DNA of 56,227 nt from Carboxylicivirga fragile (GTDB taxonomy: Bacteria; Bacteroidota; Bacteroidia; Bacteroidales; Marinilabiliaceae), in NCBI GenBank assembly GCA_025499625.1, contig JAFMVD010000040.1:1-56227 (forward strand), written 5' to 3'. Below are positions 44,299 through 53,241 of the stretch, piece after piece (position 1 is the stretch's first letter; the number at the start of each line of letters is the position of its first letter). A model generated the notes under the pieces. It did no database searches, was not told the DNA's origin, and saw nothing but the letters and a program-made list of their open reading frames with translations. Position numbers and translations under genes: made by a program.

Positions 44299-45312
44299 AT
44301 GCGAAATTATCTTTCAAAATCAAGTATGAGTTTTATAACTCTATCAATTGTTGTTACTGTTATATTTATTGTTGCAGCTTGCACTTCATCCGGATCGAGT
44401 TTTAAGCCGAGACCACTGGGTGCACCTGGTGAGTTGCTTTTGGTAATTGATAATGTTAATTGGTCATCACAGGTGGGCAATACCTTGGGGGATATGCTCG
44501 ATGATACTTTTCCGGCATTGCCGCAAGAGGAAACAATGTTTAAGAAAACACGCATTAATTTTTCCCAGTTTAAACGCCATTTTCGAACCTATCGTAATAT
44601 TCTTTTGGTTTCGGTTCGTAGCGATACGCCTGTTAATAAAGTTAAATATAGAAAGAATGAGTGGGCCTTAAATCAGCAGGTTGCCGAAGTTGTTGCCAAG
44701 GATATGGAAAGTTTGCAAGAGTTGTTGATGCAAAAATGGCCTACCATCAAAGGCTTCTTTTATGGGGGCGATATTAATTCACTGGTGCAATCCTACATAA
44801 GAACATTTGAACCCTTGGCTGTTGATGCCATTACCAGCAATTACCCTTTTAGTATGCATTTTCCCAAAGGTTTTGAATTAAAGAAACAAGATGAAGAGTT
44901 TACCTGGCTTTCAATTGATCGTTTGGAGAGTCACCTGGGTGTATTTGTTTACCGTTGTTCATTGGATTCGCTCGAAGGGGATAAAAGTGTTGATTTGCTT
45001 CGTTTTAGAAATAATGTACTAAAAAGGCAAGTGCCAGGTGAAAACCCAGGTTCTTTTATGACAACTGAAGAAAACTATCCGGTTTTAGTGAATAAGAGTA
45101 CGTTTGGTGGAAAAAAATGGGTTGAGCTCAGAGGCTTGTGGAAGGTTCAAGGCGACTTTATGGGTGGGCCATTTGTCGATTATTTCTATATCGACGAAGA
45201 GAATAATCAACTCTTAATGCTTGAAGGATATGTGTATGCACCATCAAAACCTAATAAAGGGATTTTTGTGCGCGAAGTGGAAGCGGTTTTGAAATCATAT
45301 AAAGGAGTGTAA
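44299..45312 (+). CDS. DUF4837 family lipoprotein
   Basis: This 337-residue protein has a lipoprotein signal ending IVAAC (cysteine 28), followed by serines, so it is probably periplasm-facing. The mature part matches the Bacteroidota family DUF4837: GAPGELLLVIDNVNWSSQVG, LPQEETMFKKTRINFSQFKRHFRTYRNIL, and a second half with IDRLESHLGVFVYRCSLDS and FVDYFYIDEENNQLLMLEGYVYAP. Function is unknown. The paired dyads in front suggest specific transcriptional control. Confidence 0.85.
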   Translation: MRNYLSKSSMSFITLSIVVTVIFIVAACTSSGSSFKPRPLGAPGELLLVIDNVNWSSQVGNTLGDMLDDTFPALPQEETMFKKTRINFSQFKRHFRTYRNILLVSVRSDTPVNKVKYRKNEWALNQQVAEVVAKDMESLQELLMQKWPTIKGFFYGGDINSLVQSYIRTFEPLAVDAITSNYPFSMHFPKGFELKKQDEEFTWLSIDRLESHLGVFVYRCSLDSLEGDKSVDLLRFRNNVLKRQVPGENPGSFMTTEENYPVLVNKSTFGGKKWVELRGLWKVQGDFMGGPFVDYFYIDEENNQLLMLEGYVYAPSKPNKGIFVREVEAVLKSYKGV

Positions 45313-45406
45313 TCTATTTCTTAATTTGGCTGTTAAATAAAGTTAATCATTCGGCGCTACATTTAAATAATTTGATGGACTGTTGGGAAAGCTTTATACT
45401 TACACC

Positions 45407-46423
45407 ATGAGAAAAATAATACTGGTACTTTTTGTTGTGATTTTGAGTTTAGATGTATTGGCTCAGCAGAGCGATGTGGATAAACTTATTGAACAAGGCA
45501 TTGCATTGCATGATCATGGTTTGTACGAAGATGCACGAAGTAAATTCAAGCAAGCTCTGGCGATGGATAAAACAAGTATTAGGGCTAAGTACGAAATGGC
45601 GTATTCATCCTCAGCTATAAAACTATGGGACGATGCTTTGCATTATAGCCGTTTGGTATTGGCAGAAGAAGGTGAGTATGAACTGGAAGCCTATTTAGTA
45701 TTTTGCGCAGCTCTTGATAATGTTGGGCGCGACAAACAAGCCATTAAGTTTTACAAAAAAGCGATAAAGAAATATCCCGATGAGCATTTATTGCATTATA
45801 ATATAGCACTTACGTATTTAAATCAAGGGGAAGTTGATTTGGCTCAGGCAGAAGTGCAACGGGCCATTCAATTGAATCAATACCATATGAGTAGTCATTT
45901 GTTGTTGTCAAAAATAATGGGATCAAGAGGTGATCGTTTAAAGCGAATGTTACCACTGTACTTCTTCTTATTGTATGAACAAGATACTGAGCGCAGTATT
46001 GAGGCACTTGATGATTTGCAGGCATATTGGCGCGGTGCAGCTATGCAAACCGGCAACGAAGTGAAAGTGCCCATAAGTAATTTGTCTTCAACTTCAGGTT
46101 TGGCAATGGCTAATATGGGTTTGGGTTTGATAGCCGCCACCTATATGGTTGATGATGAAAAAAAGAAACTTGAAGAGCCCTATAAATTAGCTCAGCAAAC
46201 AAGTGAGTTGTTTAAATTATTGGATGAAGTTAAAACGGGAGAATTAGATTTCTTCGATATCTATTACGTTGATTTTTTTAGTTTGCTGATTAATGCCGGA
46301 CATGTTGAGGTTTATAGCCATTACATTAGTAATTGTATGCATAAGGATAAAGTTTTATTATGGGTGACTGAAAACAACTCCGAGTTTAGTTCGTTCATGG
46401 AATGGATGAAGTTACAGGAGTAA
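45407..46423 (+). CDS. Secreted TPR protein
   Basis: From the ATG at 45407 the product has 338 residues. It has a signal peptide (ending DVLAQ) and tetratricopeptide helices through about residue 200 (IEQGIALHDHGLYEDARSKFKQALAMD; LLHYNIALTYLNQGEVDLAQAEVQRAI). The C-terminal part is less regular. An in-frame TTG at 45383 would spoil the signal peptide and is rejected. The likely place is the periplasm and the likely role protein-protein scaffolding; no partner is evident. Confidence 0.78.
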   Translation: MRKIILVLFVVILSLDVLAQQSDVDKLIEQGIALHDHGLYEDARSKFKQALAMDKTSIRAKYEMAYSSSAIKLWDDALHYSRLVLAEEGEYELEAYLVFCAALDNVGRDKQAIKFYKKAIKKYPDEHLLHYNIALTYLNQGEVDLAQAEVQRAIQLNQYHMSSHLLLSKIMGSRGDRLKRMLPLYFFLLYEQDTERSIEALDDLQAYWRGAAMQTGNEVKVPISNLSSTSGLAMANMGLGLIAATYMVDDEKKKLEEPYKLAQQTSELFKLLDEVKTGELDFFDIYYVDFFSLLINAGHVEVYSHYISNCMHKDKVLLWVTENNSEFSSFMEWMKLQE

Positions 46424-46523
46424 GCAAACGTTAAATTTGTCAAAAAAGGCATCACTTTTTGTATCAAAAAAAGAAAGTGCGCGTAGTAGTAGGTATAAGA
46501 TGTGCAATTTATAAAACAATATT

Positions 46524-46718
46524 ATGAGCAATATTATTACGAAGCATTTCCAATATACCGGTACAGATGATTTTGATGAGTCTTTGGATGATCAAATAAA
46601 TAAGTTTTTGAAGAAAGAAGGAATCACTAGCGATCAATTGATTGACATTAAATATAGTGGGCATTCTGATCAAAGTGTTGCTGTTTATTCAGCCTTGATG
46701 GTATATAAAACGAAATAG
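46524..46718 (+). CDS. Small Cse60-like (DUF2758) protein
   Basis: The 64-residue protein matches the pattern I remember for the Cse60/DUF2758 family. An acidic helix carries DESLDDQINKFLKKEG, followed by the strand LIDIKYSG and a final aromatic strand VYSALMVYK. The family is small and functionally unknown (named for a Bacillus sporulation-associated gene). It is monocistronic, followed 52 bases later by a strong terminator. Coding status is supported by the intact family motif and not by length. Confidence 0.65.
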   Translation: MSNIITKHFQYTGTDDFDESLDDQINKFLKKEGITSDQLIDIKYSGHSDQSVAVYSALMVYKTK

Positions 46719-46770
46719 AGATTTTTTAGCGTCTATCTTCATATAATTGGTTGGTAGGCTTTAATATAGA

Positions 46771-46800
46771 AAGAGGGTGTATTTGATACACCCTCTTTTT
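46771..46800 (+). terminator. Rho-independent terminator
   Basis: AAGAGGGTGTAT (46771-46782) and ATACACCCTCTT (46786-46797) pair perfectly over 12 bp with a three-base loop and a T run. It resembles the terminator at 21523 in sequence. Confidence 0.93.
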
Positions 46801-46845
46801 GTGTTTTAAAGAAAAAGCTGTAGTTTGATATTAAAATCAAGCTTC

Positions 46846-48291
46846 ATGACCATAATATTTCTGCTCTACCTAATTCTATTAATTGTAATTGTTGCCTTTA
46901 GTGCACGCAAGTCAAAAAGTAATAATGATTTTGTTATTGGAGGCAATAAGCTTTCGGGATACTCACTAGCTTTATCGGAGCGAGCCACAGGGGAATCAGC
47001 ATGGCTTTTATTGGGTTTAACAGGCTTTGCTTTTGCCGAGGGAATGGCAGCATTGTGGGTAGCAATAGGGTGTGTTTCCGGAGTTTTTATAATTTGGTTT
47101 TTCATGGCTCAACCGCTGAGAAAATATACCGAACGCCATAAAGTGATGACTGTGCCATCATTATTTATGAAACGTTTTCCTGGGAATGATCGATTAATTA
47201 GTCTCTCAACGTCGTTAATCGTTGTGTTCTTTTTTATGCTTTACATCGCATCGCAGTTTGCTGGGGCAGGTAAAATATCCGATAATACATTTAACATCGA
47301 TCCATTTTGGGGAATGGTACTTGGTGCGGGTCTTGTCACCATCTATACAATGTTGGGTGGTTTTATAACTGTGGTAGCTACCGATGCTTTTCAAGCCTTG
47401 TTAATGGTGATAACCTGTGTTGTATTGCCTGTTGTAGCTTATTTTGTAGCGGTTCAGGCGGGAGTTGATGTGCAACAGGTATTGACACAGCTGCCTGAAC
47501 ATTACATTGATGCCGGAGGTGCAGGGATGTTTTCTGTATTATTGATTTTAAATGGTTTAAGTTGGGCTTTCGGTTATACGGGACAGCCTCAGTTATTAAC
47601 CAGAATGATGGCGCTGCGAAGTGATAAAGAAACCAGACAAGGTCGTACTGTTGCTGTAATATGGACTAGCTTAGCCTATGTTGGTGCATTTGCCATTGGT
47701 TTGATTGGTTATGTTTTGGCCAAAAATGGATTATTAGGAAATGTGATGAGCGATTTGCTTGCTGACTCTGAACGAATAATGCCAACTATGGTTGTTACCC
47801 TGCTTAATCCTCTATTGGCGGGTATATTATTGTCGGGAGCGGTTAGTGCAATGATGAGCACAGCTTCTTCTCAATTAATGGTTGCTTCTACGGCTATTGG
47901 CGAAGATGTGGTGAATAGTTTTACAATGCAGAAGTTTATCCCAGAGAAGAAATTACTTTTAAACAAAGCGCTTATTTTAATAGTAGGTTTACTTGCTTTT
48001 ATGTTTGCCATATCACTCGAAGAAACGGTGTATAGTTTGGTTTCTTACGCATGGTCAGGTATTGGTTCTTCATTTGGTCCAGCCGTTATTCTGTTGCTTT
48101 TCTGGAAACGTTTTTCGCTAGCTGGCCTAATGGGATCCTTAATTGGCGGTACAGTCTCATCCATTGTTTGGAAAACCTTCTTAAGCGATCCGACTGGAAT
48201 TTCTGAGCGTTTATCAAGTTTTGTAATTGCCTTTATATTGGCTGTTTTATGTTCACTTATCTGGCCAACTAAGTATTCAGAAATTTCTTAA
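46846..48291 (+). CDS. Sodium:solute symporter, PutP-like
   Basis: This 481-residue permease has about 13 membrane helices and belongs to the sodium/solute symporter (SSS) family. PutP-like landmarks are SERATGESAWLLLGLTG, AFGYTGQPQLLTRMMALRS, and LLSGAVSAMMSTASSQLMVASTAIGEDV. These are close to the corresponding stretches of Na+/proline transporters, so proline is the best guess for the substrate. The ATG at 46846 is preferred over a TTG seven codons upstream, because the first membrane helix begins immediately after it. Its 3' end overlaps the convergent GH1 gene by 23 bases. Confidence 0.9.
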   Translation: MTIIFLLYLILLIVIVAFSARKSKSNNDFVIGGNKLSGYSLALSERATGESAWLLLGLTGFAFAEGMAALWVAIGCVSGVFIIWFFMAQPLRKYTERHKVMTVPSLFMKRFPGNDRLISLSTSLIVVFFFMLYIASQFAGAGKISDNTFNIDPFWGMVLGAGLVTIYTMLGGFITVVATDAFQALLMVITCVVLPVVAYFVAVQAGVDVQQVLTQLPEHYIDAGGAGMFSVLLILNGLSWAFGYTGQPQLLTRMMALRSDKETRQGRTVAVIWTSLAYVGAFAIGLIGYVLAKNGLLGNVMSDLLADSERIMPTMVVTLLNPLLAGILLSGAVSAMMSTASSQLMVASTAIGEDVVNSFTMQKFIPEKKLLLNKALILIVGLLAFMFAISLEETVYSLVSYAWSGIGSSFGPAVILLLFWKRFSLAGLMGSLIGGTVSSIVWKTFLSDPTGISERLSSFVIAFILAVLCSLIWPTKYSEIS

Positions 48292-49600
48292 ACCATAGCC
48301 CAGAGTGTTTTATGGTTCGTTCCTGAGTTTCAAAATCGGTATGTATTAATCCAAAGCGAGGTTCAAAACCTTCGCGCCATTCAAAGTTATCAACCAATGT
48401 CCAAACAAAATAGCCACTCACCTTAATGCCTCGTTGTTTGGCTTTAAGTACTTGTTTGAGCATGCTTTTGTGATATTGAAGTCGTCGTGCGTCATACACG
48501 TGATTATTCACTTTGTGGTCTGGGTAACAGACGCCACTTTCGCTAATAATGATTTGTTTTATTTGTGGGTATTTTGAATAAAACTTTAAGAGTTTATATA
48601 CGCCTTTCGGAAAAACGTCAAGATTCATAGCGTTTAAATTTGCCTTTCGTTGAGTGGGATGCACTTCGTTGGCAAATAGAATTGGAGGATTCAGGCTGTG
48701 CTTTGCAATCACTCTGAAATAATATTGAATGCCTATGAAATCAAAATCAAATGCCATTTTTTCATTATCACCATCTTTGAAGTAGGCGCGGATGGTGTTT
48801 AAGGTTGGTATGGCATCACAAGGGTATCCCAAACCCAAAAGTGGCTCAAGGAAGAAACGATTTAACATAGCTTCCATTCGTTTGGCAGCTCTTACGTTTT
48901 TGGGCAGCTTATTAATGGGTTTAATATACGAGCAAGATAAGGCTATACCAATATTAGCATTTGATTGAAAACGTCTGATAACTCGTCCGCCTTCAGCAAT
49001 ACTCATAACAACATGATGTGCCGCTTTCATGAATGAAACAATTCCTTTTCTTTTTGGAGCATGGTATCCCATAAAATAACCAAGCCCTACAAAGGTCATT
49101 GGTTCGTTCATGACAATCCAATTGCTTACTTTGGAGCCAAAGTTATTTATGCAAACTTCCACATAATTGGTGAACCATGTTATGCTTTCGCGGTTGATCC
49201 AGCCGCCTTTGTCTTCTACTGATTGAGGCAAATCCCAATGGTATAATGTGACGTATGGTATGAGTTCGTTTTCGAGGCAGCAATCAATAACGTTGTGGTA
49301 GAACTCGATTCCTTTTTTATTGATTTCTCCAGTACCATTAGGAATAATGCGAGACCAACTGAGTGAGAATCTGAAAATTTTGAGACCCAGTTCTCTAGCT
49401 GATGCAATGTCTTTTGCAAAGTTGGTGTAAAATGCGGTCGCTTCACCTATTTGATCACTGTTATTTACATTATCTGTATTAGCAGTGAAGGTATCCCAGA
49501 TGGAAGCTTTTTTGCCATCCTTTAAAGCTGCACCTTCATTTTGAAACGCACTAATGGTAGTGCCCCATAGAAAATCGTCCCCGAAATCATCTTTATCCAT
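48269..49600 (-). CDS. Glycoside hydrolase family 1 (beta-glucosidase type)
   Basis: The 443-residue (beta/alpha)8 enzyme without a signal peptide would be cytoplasmic. It has the GH1 N-terminal signature DFLWGTTISAFQNEGA, the acid/base glutamate in WIVMNEPMTF (about Glu166) and the nucleophile in IIISESGVCYP (about Glu354), near VWTLVDNFEWREGFEPRFGL. It should hydrolyse beta-linked disaccharides or their 6-phosphates; the absence of a phosphate-binding lysine/serine motif argues for unphosphorylated sugars, but weakly. An ATG 14 codons upstream (49642) would add a non-family extension. The 3' end overlaps the symporter gene. Confidence 0.92.
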   Translation of the reverse strand: MDKDDFGDDFLWGTTISAFQNEGAALKDGKKASIWDTFTANTDNVNNSDQIGEATAFYTNFAKDIASARELGLKIFRFSLSWSRIIPNGTGEINKKGIEFYHNVIDCCLENELIPYVTLYHWDLPQSVEDKGGWINRESITWFTNYVEVCINNFGSKVSNWIVMNEPMTFVGLGYFMGYHAPKRKGIVSFMKAAHHVVMSIAEGGRVIRRFQSNANIGIALSCSYIKPINKLPKNVRAAKRMEAMLNRFFLEPLLGLGYPCDAIPTLNTIRAYFKDGDNEKMAFDFDFIGIQYYFRVIAKHSLNPPILFANEVHPTQRKANLNAMNLDVFPKGVYKLLKFYSKYPQIKQIIISESGVCYPDHKVNNHVYDARRLQYHKSMLKQVLKAKQRGIKVSGYFVWTLVDNFEWREGFEPRFGLIHTDFETQERTIKHSGLWFKKFLNT

Positions 49601-49734
49601 ATACACAATCGAGCTGCTAAAGTATTGCCTTATTAAATGCAATCTGTTAAGGAATGATTAAGCTTTGCAGAAGAATTAAAATCATTTGTTGTTTTTTATG
49701 TTAGTAATCTCGCAAGCTCACTTATTTTTGTGGT

Positions 49735-50448
49735 ATGATTAATCGAGTACTACTATTTTTTGTTCTTATTGCACATTTCGCTTTTGTTAGTGGGCAACTG
49801 CAGAATGATCTTTCGTACCCAAAGGATGAAAAGGTTCAATTTAATAAGAATGTAACTAATGCATCCTTAATTGTTGTAGGAAGTGTTGCTCTAACCTTGG
49901 TGTTAGATAAGCCCGTTAATGATTGGTTTCAAAATAATCAAACGGATTTTGGGGATAAACTCACTGATGTTAGTAATTTCTTTGGCGAGAAATATTTCAT
50001 TGTGCCCGGTGTTGGAGCTACTTGGGGAGTTGCTCATATAATTAAAGATGAAAAGTTAAAGCGCACGTCCTGGAATGCTATGAAGAGTATTGCAACTACA
50101 GCGCTAGCTACCGAATTATTTAAATATTCGCTTGGAAGAGCACGTCCCTTTATGGATGAGGGAGCCTATTCGTTTCATCCGTTTAGTGGCGAAGATCATT
50201 ACAAGTCTATGCCATCAGGACACACATCATTGGCGTTTGCAGCTTTTACACCTTATGCCGAAACCTATAGCCGTTGGATATATATTGTGCCTGCTTCTGT
50301 TGCTATTGCCCGAGTGTATAAAAATAAGCATTGGTTGTCTGATACAGTCTTAGGAGCTGGTTTGGGTTTTTTAAGTGGTTATATTTTTACGCATTATCCA
50401 TCTAGTAAAGTGCAATTGTCATCCAATGGAGTTGTTGTCTATTTTTAA
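49735..50448 (+). CDS. PAP2 family membrane phosphatase
   Basis: This 237-residue protein has a signal peptide (residues 1-20) and about five membrane-spanning segments. It carries the three PAP2/acid-phosphatase motifs: KYSLGRARPF (KX6RP), SMPSGHTS, and RVYKNKHWLSDTVLG (SRX5HX3D-like). It should remove phosphate from a lipid phosphate such as phosphatidylglycerol phosphate, phosphatidic acid or undecaprenyl pyrophosphate on the periplasmic side. The patatin gene follows after 23 bases, suggesting a lipid-remodelling pair. Confidence 0.9.
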   Translation: MINRVLLFFVLIAHFAFVSGQLQNDLSYPKDEKVQFNKNVTNASLIVVGSVALTLVLDKPVNDWFQNNQTDFGDKLTDVSNFFGEKYFIVPGVGATWGVAHIIKDEKLKRTSWNAMKSIATTALATELFKYSLGRARPFMDEGAYSFHPFSGEDHYKSMPSGHTSLAFAAFTPYAETYSRWIYIVPASVAIARVYKNKHWLSDTVLGAGLGFLSGYIFTHYPSSKVQLSSNGVVVYF

Positions 50449-50471
50449 TTAGTTTTACGTTTGTTAATAGT

Positions 50472-51257
50472 ATGGATAAAGCAACAATGAAAATAGGAAT
50501 AGCATTAAGTGGAGGAGCTGCACGTGGAATAGCTCATATAGGTGTATTGAAAGCTTTGGAAGAGCACGGTGTTTTTCCCGATGTTGTAGCTGGTACTAGC
50601 ATGGGAGCTATCGTTGGATTGTTTTATACAGCTGGGTATTCACCTACCGAAATGCAACAGATATTACGAGATGAGAAATTTTATAAAATACTCGGATTTA
50701 ATTTCTTGAAAAGCAGTTTATTTAACTTGAATCCTTTAAAGGAAATATTCGAGGAGAAGATTAAGAAGAATGATTTTTCGATCTTAAATAAGAAATTATT
50801 CGTGGCGGTTTCTAATCTCAATACAGGGCGCGTTGAGATTATTAGTCATGGGCAACAGTTGTTCGAGTATGTTATTGCATCAGCATCAATTCCATTTGTA
50901 TTCCCTTCACAGAGCATAAATAATCAAACATATATTGATGGTGGACTTTTTAATAACCTACCGTCCGAATGTCTGATGGGAAGATGTGATAGAGTAATTG
51001 GTGTTCATGTTAATTACAGTGGCATTGTTGATGAGGTGGAGGGTTCAAGAGCCATTGCGGAACGTTCTTTTTTCTTGGCTTTAGAGCAGAACGTTAAATT
51101 AAGCCGTAATTATTGCGACTTTTATATTGAACCTCGGAAGCTCCGAAATTATCATTTTTGGGATTACGATAAAGTAGATGAATTGGTTGAGATTGGTTAC
51201 AACAAGGCCATAAAAACCATTAAACAATTTATACTTCCCGAGCTCAAAGGAGTTTAA
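50472..51257 (+). CDS. Patatin-like phospholipase (RssA-like)
   Basis: The 261-residue cytoplasmic hydrolase has an oxyanion-hole glycine motif (SGGAARGIAHIG), the nucleophile elbow GTSMG with Ser43, and the catalytic Asp156 in DGGLFNNLP. Together these form the Ser-Asp dyad of bacterial patatins. It is close in length to E. coli RssA. It would release fatty acids from phospholipids. It follows the PAP2 gene and ends four bases into the stop of the convergent ATP-grasp gene. Confidence 0.92.
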   Translation: MDKATMKIGIALSGGAARGIAHIGVLKALEEHGVFPDVVAGTSMGAIVGLFYTAGYSPTEMQQILRDEKFYKILGFNFLKSSLFNLNPLKEIFEEKIKKNDFSILNKKLFVAVSNLNTGRVEIISHGQQLFEYVIASASIPFVFPSQSINNQTYIDGGLFNNLPSECLMGRCDRVIGVHVNYSGIVDEVEGSRAIAERSFFLALEQNVKLSRNYCDFYIEPRKLRNYHFWDYDKVDELVEIGYNKAIKTIKQFILPELKGV

Positions 51258-52450
51258 GGAATAAGTCCCCAGGCAGCAAACTGCTGGTTCTCATGAAAAG
51301 AAGTCAATGGTATAAAACCTTTGTAAATTAAGCCACCTCTTAATACAACTGGATTTTTCTTGATTTGATCTTTATAAAACTTTGCAGCCTCTCCCGGTTT
51401 AAATGCTTCAATTTTCCAGGAACCTTGAGCTTTAGAATGGATGCGTTTTTTTAGAGCTAAATTGATTAAGCCCATATTACATCTTAGGTTCGCTTCAATT
51501 AAAGGATAAAACTTTAAATCACCACTTTGTGTTTTGAAAAATAAGGCATCTACTCCAACGGGCCCTTTGTATTTATTATGGAGATGAATAGCCTTCATCG
51601 AATTAATGATCATGTTAGCTACCTCACCAATCCAGCCTTCAGTATCTGGTATGGTATTTTGCAAATGATTAGGTGTGTGAAAATACTCTTTATCAAAGCG
51701 TCCCTGTGAATCTGCATCGAAATAGTTAATGCCTAAAAACTCATATTCATTATTTTCATTAATAATAAATTGCAGCGATGCATCTTGTACTTTATCAAGA
51801 ATTGCTTCAGCTAAAACAAATTGATGTTGCCTAATTTTTGATGTTAACCAAGGTTCAGTAATAGACAGGTCTTTTTTATTGCGAACAAATATAAGTCCTC
51901 TGCCCGATGAGCTCCACAATGTTTTTAAAACTATTCCATTGGGATTAAGAGCTAGCATTTTTTCAGCATCTGCTATTTGAATGATTTTTTCGGGAATACT
52001 AATTGGATGGATGAAATCATGTTTAGCTTGTTTTAGCTTTGATAGCTCTTTTGCTAATTTATAAGTAGTTATTCTACTGAACAGCTCTTTAGTATCTTGA
52101 TTAGAGAAGTTGGGCCAATATTGAGTGGTAGTTTTAGTTTTGCTAAACTTTTTCGTTATCAGTTGGCTCCATCCCCATGGGTAGATTTGGTTTTGATGAT
52201 TTGTTAATAAAGCGTTTTCCTGTTTTAATACTTGTGGATAATCAAAATTGAGAGAAGTCCAGAAATTCTTTAGTTCATTAAGTTCGCAATTACATATTAT
52301 CTTATCCTTATTTGATCCAAGAAAGGCCATTAAGGGAGATATGTCATTTTCGAAAATACGGAGGTTTTCAGGTGCCATATAACTATTTGTTCCATTCTCA
52401 ACAGCCATGTCGCAAGTTGGATTGTAGATGAAGCATTTAGAGAATGGCAT
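51254..52450 (-). CDS. ATP-grasp fold protein of unknown function
   Basis: This 398-residue cytoplasmic protein shows the ATP-grasp pattern: GIVLKTLWSSSGRG with an adenine/phosphate-binding lysine (Lys176) and glycine-serine loop (180-185), Glu215 in LAEAILD, and GVDALFF (Asp301). The metal-binding pair LIEANLR (Glu319, Asn321) follows. The first 130 residues (CFIYNPTCDMAVENG) belong to no family I recognise. ATP-grasp enzymes join a carboxylate to an amine or thiol through an acyl phosphate. Substrates here are unknown and no biosynthetic neighbour helps. It is monocistronic and convergent with the patatin gene (four-base overlap). Confidence 0.7.
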   Translation of the reverse strand: MPFSKCFIYNPTCDMAVENGTNSYMAPENLRIFENDISPLMAFLGSNKDKIICNCELNELKNFWTSLNFDYPQVLKQENALLTNHQNQIYPWGWSQLITKKFSKTKTTTQYWPNFSNQDTKELFSRITTYKLAKELSKLKQAKHDFIHPISIPEKIIQIADAEKMLALNPNGIVLKTLWSSSGRGLIFVRNKKDLSITEPWLTSKIRQHQFVLAEAILDKVQDASLQFIINENNEYEFLGINYFDADSQGRFDKEYFHTPNHLQNTIPDTEGWIGEVANMIINSMKAIHLHNKYKGPVGVDALFFKTQSGDLKFYPLIEANLRCNMGLINLALKKRIHSKAQGSWKIEAFKPGEAAKFYKDQIKKNPVVLRGGLIYKGFIPLTSFHENQQFAAWGLIP

Positions 52451-52656
52451 ATATTTGTGTTTTTAATTTTTTACAAAAATAGGATAGTTATCTTGATTTT
52501 TAACATCTAAATAACACACTCGGGTCAATCGGTGTAAATAATAGGTAGACAGTGTAATGTGGATATGAGGGGATGTGTTTTGACGAAAGTCATGTCACGG
52601 TTAAGCTACATTTTTTTGATACTCTTTATTTTTTGTGTTGTTTTGCTTTTAGAGAC

Positions 52657-53133
52657 ATGAAGAAGAATGTATTAAAATATCACTTTCTTAGTTGGGCGCT
52701 ACTTTTTGTAATGCTTCCATCCCTAATTGGGGTAAATATTTTTAAGCATCATTGTTTTTCGTGTAATGAATATGAAACAGTTGCTACCATCATGAAGGTT
52801 GAGCATGAACACATGCATTCACATGGTGAAGCGACGCCTTGCTGTTGTTCTCATGAATCAATGTCTTGCTGTGAAAGTGAGGAATTTCAACATGAACATT
52901 TTAAAGGTACTAGTTGCTGCAACGAAGAATATAAGCGGATTGAAGTTAACGTTACTGTTTTCAACTCAATTCAAAAAAATAAAGTTGCGGAAATCGATTT
53001 GTTTTATCCGTTAGATTTGCATCAACATAGCTGTTTGATTGCCGATTCTAAAAAAAGTTTCTTCTATCAAAATGTAAATCTCTATGTGCCGGATGAACCA
53101 TCCTTGGCCGAGAACTGCGTTTTCCTTTTATGA
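52657..53133 (+). CDS. Cys/His-rich membrane-anchored protein (HYC_CC_PP-like), metal cluster
   Basis: From the ATG at 52657 the product is 158 residues. An N-terminal hydrophobic segment (9-28) is followed by HHCFSC and then a metal-ligand-rich stretch (residues 50-90: EHEHMHSHGE, CCCSH, SCCESE, HEHFKGTSCC). Such proteins sit before heavy-metal TonB receptors and HMA proteins in Bacteroidota. The richness in Cys and His, with TonB receptor and HMA genes next, points to soft-metal binding, probably copper, in the periplasm or outer leaflet. A longer frame from 52573 has no signal peptide at its start and is rejected. Confidence 0.68.
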   Translation: MKKNVLKYHFLSWALLFVMLPSLIGVNIFKHHCFSCNEYETVATIMKVEHEHMHSHGEATPCCCSHESMSCCESEEFQHEHFKGTSCCNEEYKRIEVNVTVFNSIQKNKVAEIDLFYPLDLHQHSCLIADSKKSFFYQNVNLYVPDEPSLAENCVFLL

Positions 53134-53241
53134 TTCACTAATCATTTATTTTAGTCTCCATAATCTGGAGCAAGTTTAGAAACAATCTTTAGTATTTAAG
53201 AGGTGATTGAAATTGCAATCCCTTGAATGAATTAGTGGGAA

